Source: Agromyces cerinus subsp. cerinus (lineage in GTDB: Bacteria; Actinomycetota; Actinomycetes; Actinomycetales; Microbacteriaceae). Taken from it: 64,000 nt of DNA. The stretch lies in NCBI RefSeq assembly GCF_900142065.1, contig NZ_FSRJ01000001.1, positions 1,178,001 through 1,242,000 on the forward strand. The letters are read 5' to 3'. The notes beneath the pieces are model-generated. The model was not told the origin of the DNA, ran no database searches, and worked only from the letters and a program-made list of their open reading frames with translations. Of this stretch, positions 59,673 through 64,000 are shown piece after piece. Position 1 is the stretch's first letter. Each line of letters begins with the position of its first letter. Both the position numbers and the translations under genes were made by a program.

Positions 59673-61627
59673 TGCGGTACCGCGCGGCACCTCTGCGGGC
59701 GGCGGCGATCGTCGCAGCGGTGTTCGTGGTGTCGCGCGTCGCCTATCGCATGGTGTTCGGCGGGGCAGCCGGCGGCGGAGTGCTCCTCCTCGACGTGCCG
59801 CGCGTTCCGCTCGAGGGCCCGTTCGCCCACATCGCGCTCTTCGGACCGATCACGAGCGGCGGCATCTGGAACGCCGCCGTCAGCGCGCTGCCGTTCGCGG
59901 CCGTCATCCTCGCCTTCGGCGTGCTGAACGCACTCATCGACGTGCAGCGCCTCTTCGTGCTCGGCGCGACCCGCGGCCCGATCCGGGCCGTCTCCCGGGC
60001 ACTCGTCATCGCCTGGGCCACCGCTCCGGCGCTCGCGCAGTCGGTGCGACGGATGCGTCGGGCTGCCGCCCTTCGCGGGGAACGCGGGCCGGCGGCCCTC
60101 CTCGTGCCGGTCTTCGAGCACACGGTCGAACGGGCCCTCGCCCTCGCCGCCTCGATGGAGGTGCGCGGGTTCGCGGCATCCGCTCGGCCGACCGCCGACG
60201 TCGAGCGACCGGTGCGGTGCGCCGCGGCCTCGCTCGACCAGGGCGGCGCCTGGCGCCTCGACGACGTGGACTTCGAGCTCGCCCCTGGCAGCCTGACCAT
60301 CGTGTCGGGCGCGACGGGCTCGGGCAAGTCGAGCCTGCTCGACGCGATGAGCGGTCTCTTCCAGCACTTCGAGGGTGGACGGCAGGACGGAAGCATGGAG
60401 ATCGGCGGGCTCGATCGTCGCCGCTTCCCGCCCCGTGAGACGGCCGGCTTCGTCGGCGTCGTCGCCCAGCAGGTTCGCCTCTCGTTCGTGGCGGAGACGG
60501 TGCATGACGAGATCGGCTTCGCGCTGACGACGCAGGGCGTCGACGCCGCGCACATCGACGAGCGCGTGCGGCAGACGGCCGACGACCTCGGCATCGCGCG
60601 GCTCCTCGACCGGCAGGTCACCGCGCTCTCCGCCGGTGAGGCGACGCTCGTCGCGATCGCCGCGGCGCTCGTCTCCCGCCCCGCCCTCCTGCTCGTCGAC
60701 GAACCCCTCGCCGAGCTCGACACGGCGGCGCGAGAGCTCGTCTGCGAGGTACTCGACCGGGTCGCGCACGAGTCGGGCACCTGCGTCGTCGTGGCCGAGC
60801 ATCGCACCGCGGAGTGGCAGCGCATCGCCGATACCTGGCTCGAGATCGACGGTGGGCGGGTCACGATCGGCGACGCGCCGATGCTCCCGCCGACGCCCGC
60901 TTCGACATCGGCGAGCACTGCAGCCGGCGATGATCGGGCGGTGACGGAGCGGAGCCATCCGCTCGTCTCGGTGCAGGGACTCGACGCGCGGCATGGCGAC
61001 ACCGTCGCAGTGCGCGATGCCCGTTTCACGCTGCGGGCCGGCGAACTCGTCGCGATCACCGGAGCGAACGGCGCGGGCAAGAGCAGCCTGCTGAGTGCGA
61101 TGGCGGTGCCGGATGCCCCGAGCGGCATCACGATCGACGGCGTCGATGTCGCTTCGCTCGACCCGGCAGCCCGACGACGTGCGATCACGCTCGTGCCCGA
61201 GCAGTTCGACGACCTCTTCTTCAGCACGACCGTCGCCGCCGAGTGCCACCGTGCCGACCGCCGGAACCGGCCGTCGACGCCGACCGCCCAGACGCTCGCT
61301 GCGCTGCTCGGCCGCGACCTCGGCGAGGGCCTGCTCCTGCGGCATCCTCGCGACCTCTCCGCCGGCGAGCGGTTGTGCCTCGCGATCGCCATCCAGCTCG
61401 CCCCGTCGCCTGCCGCGCTGCTCGTCGACGAACCGGCGCGCGGGCTCGACGCATCGGCTCGGCGTCTCGTGGGCGATGCACTCGTCACGGTCGCCCGAGA
61501 CGGCAGGGTCGTGCTGTTCGCGACGCACGACCGCGAGTTCGCGGCCCGGTTCGCGAGCCGCGAGCTCACCATCGTGCGGGGCGCGGTGGCACCGGCCCCG
61601 CGCACCACGGCGGAGGTGATCGCGTGA
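59672..61627 (+). CDS. ECF transporter fusion: EcfT plus two EcfA ATPase domains in one chain
   Basis: This 651-residue protein joins the transmembrane coupling subunit EcfT to both ATPases of an energy-coupling factor transporter. Residues 1-190 have about four hydrophobic segments and the EcfT signature ASMEVRGFA (160-168). The first ABC domain has Walker A GATGSGKS (213-220), signature LSAGE (319-323) and Walker B LLLVDEP (339-345). The second has GANGAGKS (464-471), LSAGE (562-566), LLVDEP (583-588) and the switch His619. Normally these are three separate polypeptides. EcfT is shorter than usual. The S component follows with a 4-nt overlap. Confidence 0.9.
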   Translation: MRYRAAPLRAAAIVAAVFVVSRVAYRMVFGGAAGGGVLLLDVPRVPLEGPFAHIALFGPITSGGIWNAAVSALPFAAVILAFGVLNALIDVQRLFVLGATRGPIRAVSRALVIAWATAPALAQSVRRMRRAAALRGERGPAALLVPVFEHTVERALALAASMEVRGFAASARPTADVERPVRCAAASLDQGGAWRLDDVDFELAPGSLTIVSGATGSGKSSLLDAMSGLFQHFEGGRQDGSMEIGGLDRRRFPPRETAGFVGVVAQQVRLSFVAETVHDEIGFALTTQGVDAAHIDERVRQTADDLGIARLLDRQVTALSAGEATLVAIAAALVSRPALLLVDEPLAELDTAARELVCEVLDRVAHESGTCVVVAEHRTAEWQRIADTWLEIDGGRVTIGDAPMLPPTPASTSASTAAGDDRAVTERSHPLVSVQGLDARHGDTVAVRDARFTLRAGELVAITGANGAGKSSLLSAMAVPDAPSGITIDGVDVASLDPAARRRAITLVPEQFDDLFFSTTVAAECHRADRRNRPSTPTAQTLAALLGRDLGEGLLLRHPRDLSAGERLCLAIAIQLAPSPAALLVDEPARGLDASARRLVGDALVTVARDGRVVLFATHDREFAARFASRELTIVRGAVAPAPRTTAEVIA

Positions 61628-62502
61628 CCGTCGTCTCGCCGCGATCCGATCAGCACGTCGCCGTCGACGACCGCGCCCGCGGAGACCGTGCCGCCGTTCG
61701 TCGCGAACGCGCCACCACCGTGGCGCTCCTCGCCGGCAGCACGCTCGCCCTCGCCGCGTTCGGCTGGCCGCTCGTCGCGACGGCGGTGCCGGCCGACGCC
61801 CAGCGTGCTGCGCCCTTCGTGGCCTTCGCGGTGCTGCCCGCGGTCATCGCCGTCGTGCTCGCCGCCCTCGATCGGCAGATGCACTCGGCGAAGGCGGTGG
61901 CGCTGCTCGGCGTGCTCGCGGCCATCGGCGCCGGCATCCGCATCGCCGGAGCCGGCGTCGGCGGCATCGAGGCCGTCTTCGTCCTGCTGATCCTGGCCGG
62001 GAGGGCGTTCGGCGCCCGATTCGGGTTCCTGCTCGGCATGCTCACGATCGCCGTGTCGTCGGTGCTGTGGGGCGGCATCGGTCCATGGACGCCGTTCCAG
62101 ATGTTCGCGTGCGCCTGGGTGGCCGCGGGGGCCGGACTGCTACCGGCGATCCGCCCGCGGGCGGCGACCGTTGCGGCCGTGCGCCGCGCGACCGCCCTCG
62201 AGATCGCCATGCTCGCCGGATACGGGGTCGTGGCCGCCTATGCGTTCGGGCTCGTGATGAACCTCTGGTTCTGGCCGTTCGCCCTCGGCATGGGCACCGA
62301 CATCTCCTACGACGGCGCGGCGCCGATCGGCGAGAACCTCGCGTCGTTCGCGCTCTACTCGCTCGTGACGTCGACGCTCACCTGGGACACGGTGCGCGCG
62401 GTGACGACCGTGATCGGCATCGCACTGATCGGCCCCGCCGTGCTCGCCTCGCTCCGGCGGGCGAAACTGCCTTCGCAGCGCAGGGCGACTCGGCGGCCGT
62501 AG
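61624..62502 (+). CDS. ECF transporter S component (substrate-binding membrane subunit)
   Basis: This 292-residue membrane protein has about eight hydrophobic segments. The pieces GVGGIEAVFVLLILAGRAFG, FGFLLGMLTIAVSSVLWGGIGPWTPFQMF and AWVAAGAGLLP match vitamin S components such as the CbrT or HtsA-like groups. The GTG overlaps the ATPase stop in GTGA. Substrate is not proven; the adjacent convergent metH suggests cobalamin. No riboswitch-like B12 box was found in the 59.0-59.1 kb upstream region. Confidence 0.85.
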   Translation: MTVVSPRSDQHVAVDDRARGDRAAVRRERATTVALLAGSTLALAAFGWPLVATAVPADAQRAAPFVAFAVLPAVIAVVLAALDRQMHSAKAVALLGVLAAIGAGIRIAGAGVGGIEAVFVLLILAGRAFGARFGFLLGMLTIAVSSVLWGGIGPWTPFQMFACAWVAAGAGLLPAIRPRAATVAAVRRATALEIAMLAGYGVVAAYAFGLVMNLWFWPFALGMGTDISYDGAAPIGENLASFALYSLVTSTLTWDTVRAVTTVIGIALIGPAVLASLRRAKLPSQRRATRRP

Positions 62503-62524
62503 ACCTCCGCCGCCGACCTCGACC

Positions 62525-64000
62525 TCAGACGGAGAAGTACTTCGCCTCGGGGTGGTGGAAGACGAACGCGTCGGTCGACTGCTCGGGGTGCAGCTGCAGC
62601 TCCTCCGAGAGCACGACGCCCATGCGTTCGGGCTTCAGCAGCTCGACGACCTTGCGGCGGTCCTCCATGTCGGGGCACGCAGGATAGCCGAGCGAGAAGC
62701 GCGCCCCGCGATAGTGCAGCTTGAAGAGACCTGCGACGTCATCGGGGTCCTCGCCGCCGAGGCCGAGCTCGTCGCGAACCCGCGAGTGCCAGTACTCGGC
62801 GAGCGCCTCGGTGAGCTGCATGGCGAGGCCGTTGAGCTCGAGGTAGTCGCGGTAGCGGTTCTCGGCGAAGATCGTCGCGGTCGCCTCGCTGACCCGCTGC
62901 CCGGCGGTCACGAGCTGCACGGCGACGACGTCGACCTGCCCGGCGTCGCGCGAGCGAACGAAGTCGGCGAGACAGAGGTGCCGATCGCGGCGCTGGCGCG
63001 GGAAGTGGAATCGCAGCCGGTCGCTGCCGATCGCACCGCCCGATCCGCCGTCGGGGGCGAGCAGGCCCGCAGCGCCGAGCCGACCGTCGGGGTCGTCGCC
63101 GTGGTGCAGCACGACCATGTCGTCGCCGTCGGCGACGACCGGGAAGTAGCCGTAGGCGACCGAGGCGTCGAGCAGCCCCTCGGCGAGGATGCGGTCGAGC
63201 CAGTAGCGAAGTCGCGGTCGCCCCTCGGTCTCGACGAGCTCGTCGTAGCTCGCGCCGTCGTCGGCTCGGCTCGGCTTCAGTCCCCACTGCCCCATGAAGG
63301 TCGCGCGTTCGTCGAGGAACGCGGAGTATTCGGCGAGCGCGATGCCCTTCACGATGCGGGTGCCCCAGAACGGCGGCGTCGGCACGGGGTTGTCGGCTGC
63401 GACATCCGATCGTGCCGGCATGTCCTCGGGCTCGGTGACGGTGAGCAGTCCCGGTCGGTGGATGCGCTTCTTGAGGGCGGGCAGGCCGACCGTCGCCGGG
63501 TCGGCGCCGCGGGCGATCGCGACGAGCGGCTCCATGAGCGCGAGCCCCTCGAAGGCGTCGCGGGCGTAGCGCACCTCGCCGTCGAAGATACCCGCGAGGT
63601 CGTCTTCGACATAGGTGCGGGTCAGGGCGGCGCCGCCGAGGATGACGGGCCAGCGCTTCGCGAGCCCCCTGGCGTTCAGCTCCTCGAGGTTCTCCTTCAT
63701 CACCACGGTCGACTTCACGAGCAGGCCCGACATGCCGATCACGTCGGCGTCGTGCTCTTCGGCCGCCTTGATGATGTCGGCGATGGGCTGCTTGATGCCG
63801 AGGTTGATCACCTCGTAGCCGTTGTTCGAGAGGATGATGTCGACGAGGTTCTTGCCGATGTCGTGCACGTCGCCGCGCACGGTGGCGATGACCATCTTCC
63901 CCTTGCCGCCGGCGGACGACTTCTCCATGTGCGGCTCGAGCAGGGCCACGGCGCTCTTCATCACCTCGGCCGACTGCAACACGAACGGCAACTGCATCTC
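62525..64000 (-). CDS. metH: B12-dependent methionine synthase MetH (C-terminal part; 5' end off the right edge)
   Basis: MetH transfers a methyl group from 5-methyltetrahydrofolate to homocysteine through cobalamin. The window holds about 491 C-terminal residues. The cobalamin-binding domain has DVHDIGKNLVDIILSNNGYE (His is the cobalt ligand) and the GMSGLLVKST block. The reactivation domain has EYWHSRVR, RFSLGYPACPD and a C-terminal HPEAKYFSV. It is intact to its stop codon. The 22-bp gap to the S component gene is convergent. Confidence 0.96.
   Translation of the reverse strand, partial: EMQLPFVLQSAEVMKSAVALLEPHMEKSSAGGKGKMVIATVRGDVHDIGKNLVDIILSNNGYEVINLGIKQPIADIIKAAEEHDADVIGMSGLLVKSTVVMKENLEELNARGLAKRWPVILGGAALTRTYVEDDLAGIFDGEVRYARDAFEGLALMEPLVAIARGADPATVGLPALKKRIHRPGLLTVTEPEDMPARSDVAADNPVPTPPFWGTRIVKGIALAEYSAFLDERATFMGQWGLKPSRADDGASYDELVETEGRPRLRYWLDRILAEGLLDASVAYGYFPVVADGDDMVVLHHGDDPDGRLGAAGLLAPDGGSGGAIGSDRLRFHFPRQRRDRHLCLADFVRSRDAGQVDVVAVQLVTAGQRVSEATATIFAENRYRDYLELNGLAMQLTEALAEYWHSRVRDELGLGGEDPDDVAGLFKLHYRGARFSLGYPACPDMEDRRKVVELLKPERMGVVLSEELQLHPEQSTDAFVFHHPEAKYFSV

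Overview
The window is high-GC actinobacterial chromosome. Gene content, gene order and peptide features point to the family Microbacteriaceae, and an Agromyces-like genus is plausible. That placement is inferred from recognised protein families and synteny; no database was searched. No rRNA, tRNA, CRISPR array, insertion sequence, prophage or attachment site was seen. The genes are almost all housekeeping or conserved actinobacterial genes packed with little spacing, so this is core chromosome and not an island.

Region 1 (1-21.4 kb, almost all on the minus strand) is the division and cell wall (dcw) cluster. In transcription order it reads mraZ, rsmH, an ftsL-like gene, ftsI (PBP2), murE, murF, mraY, murD, ftsW, murG, murC, ftsQ, ftsZ, a yggS-type PLP protein, sepF, yggT, wag31 (divIVA), lspA, an rluD-type pseudouridine synthase, and the 5' part of dnaE, which runs off the left edge. 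Most junctions overlap by 1-4 nt. No ftsA is present. The mraZ promoter carries three 10-bp AGTGG repeats between and over its -35 and -10 boxes, which suggests autorepression. The murF-mraY junction carries a 29-bp duplication that leaves a 26-codon ORF linking the two genes.

Region 2 (21.6-32.4 kb) holds a DUF3040 protein, a polyprenyl diphosphate synthase, an Rv2175c-like DNA-binding protein, a three-LysM secreted protein, a PASTA-domain Ser/Thr kinase (PknL/PknB type), class II DAHP synthase, a PlsC-type acyltransferase, a ROK glucokinase and a long-chain acyl-CoA ligase. The idsA2 / Rv2175c / pknL / aroG neighbourhood resembles that of Mycobacterium tuberculosis.

Region 3 (32.4-41.3 kb) has peptide deformylase, a MinD-like ATPase, pyruvate carboxylase, an orphan ParA-like ATPase, two MerR regulators (one FtsR-like), the FHA protein GarA/OdhI and a PgsA-type phosphatidyltransferase. 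GarA/OdhI is a phospho-switch protein normally acted on by PknB/PknG-type kinases, and FtsR is known in Corynebacterium to act on ftsZ. The window therefore carries kinase, switch protein, division regulator and division target within 35 kb.

Region 4 (41.3-59 kb) consists of many short, mostly monocistronic genes. They include DUF1295, NUDIX, S4, GNAT-like, YchJ, VOC, AhpD-like, MocR, epoxide hydrolase, metallo-beta-lactamase fold, small alarmone synthetase, ArsR-like, a P450-like remnant, a PEP mutase family protein, a LigD-type polymerase, DUF2277, an acyltransferase, a Ddn-like protein and YihY. Many of them have a TANNNT -10 box only 6-8 nt before the start codon, so they are probably leaderless. 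Three paralogous secreted proteins with a lysozyme/transglycosylase-like C-terminus lie at 43.7, 56.9 and 58.0 kb. The second has an inverted repeat that includes its start codon, and the third has a GTGA-N6-TCAC palindrome upstream.

Region 5 (59.1-64 kb) is a compact ECF-type transporter operon: a lipoprotein, an EcfT-EcfA-EcfA fusion and an S component. It is convergent with the 3' part of metH (B12-dependent methionine synthase), which runs off the right edge. A vitamin, possibly cobalamin, is the suggested substrate.
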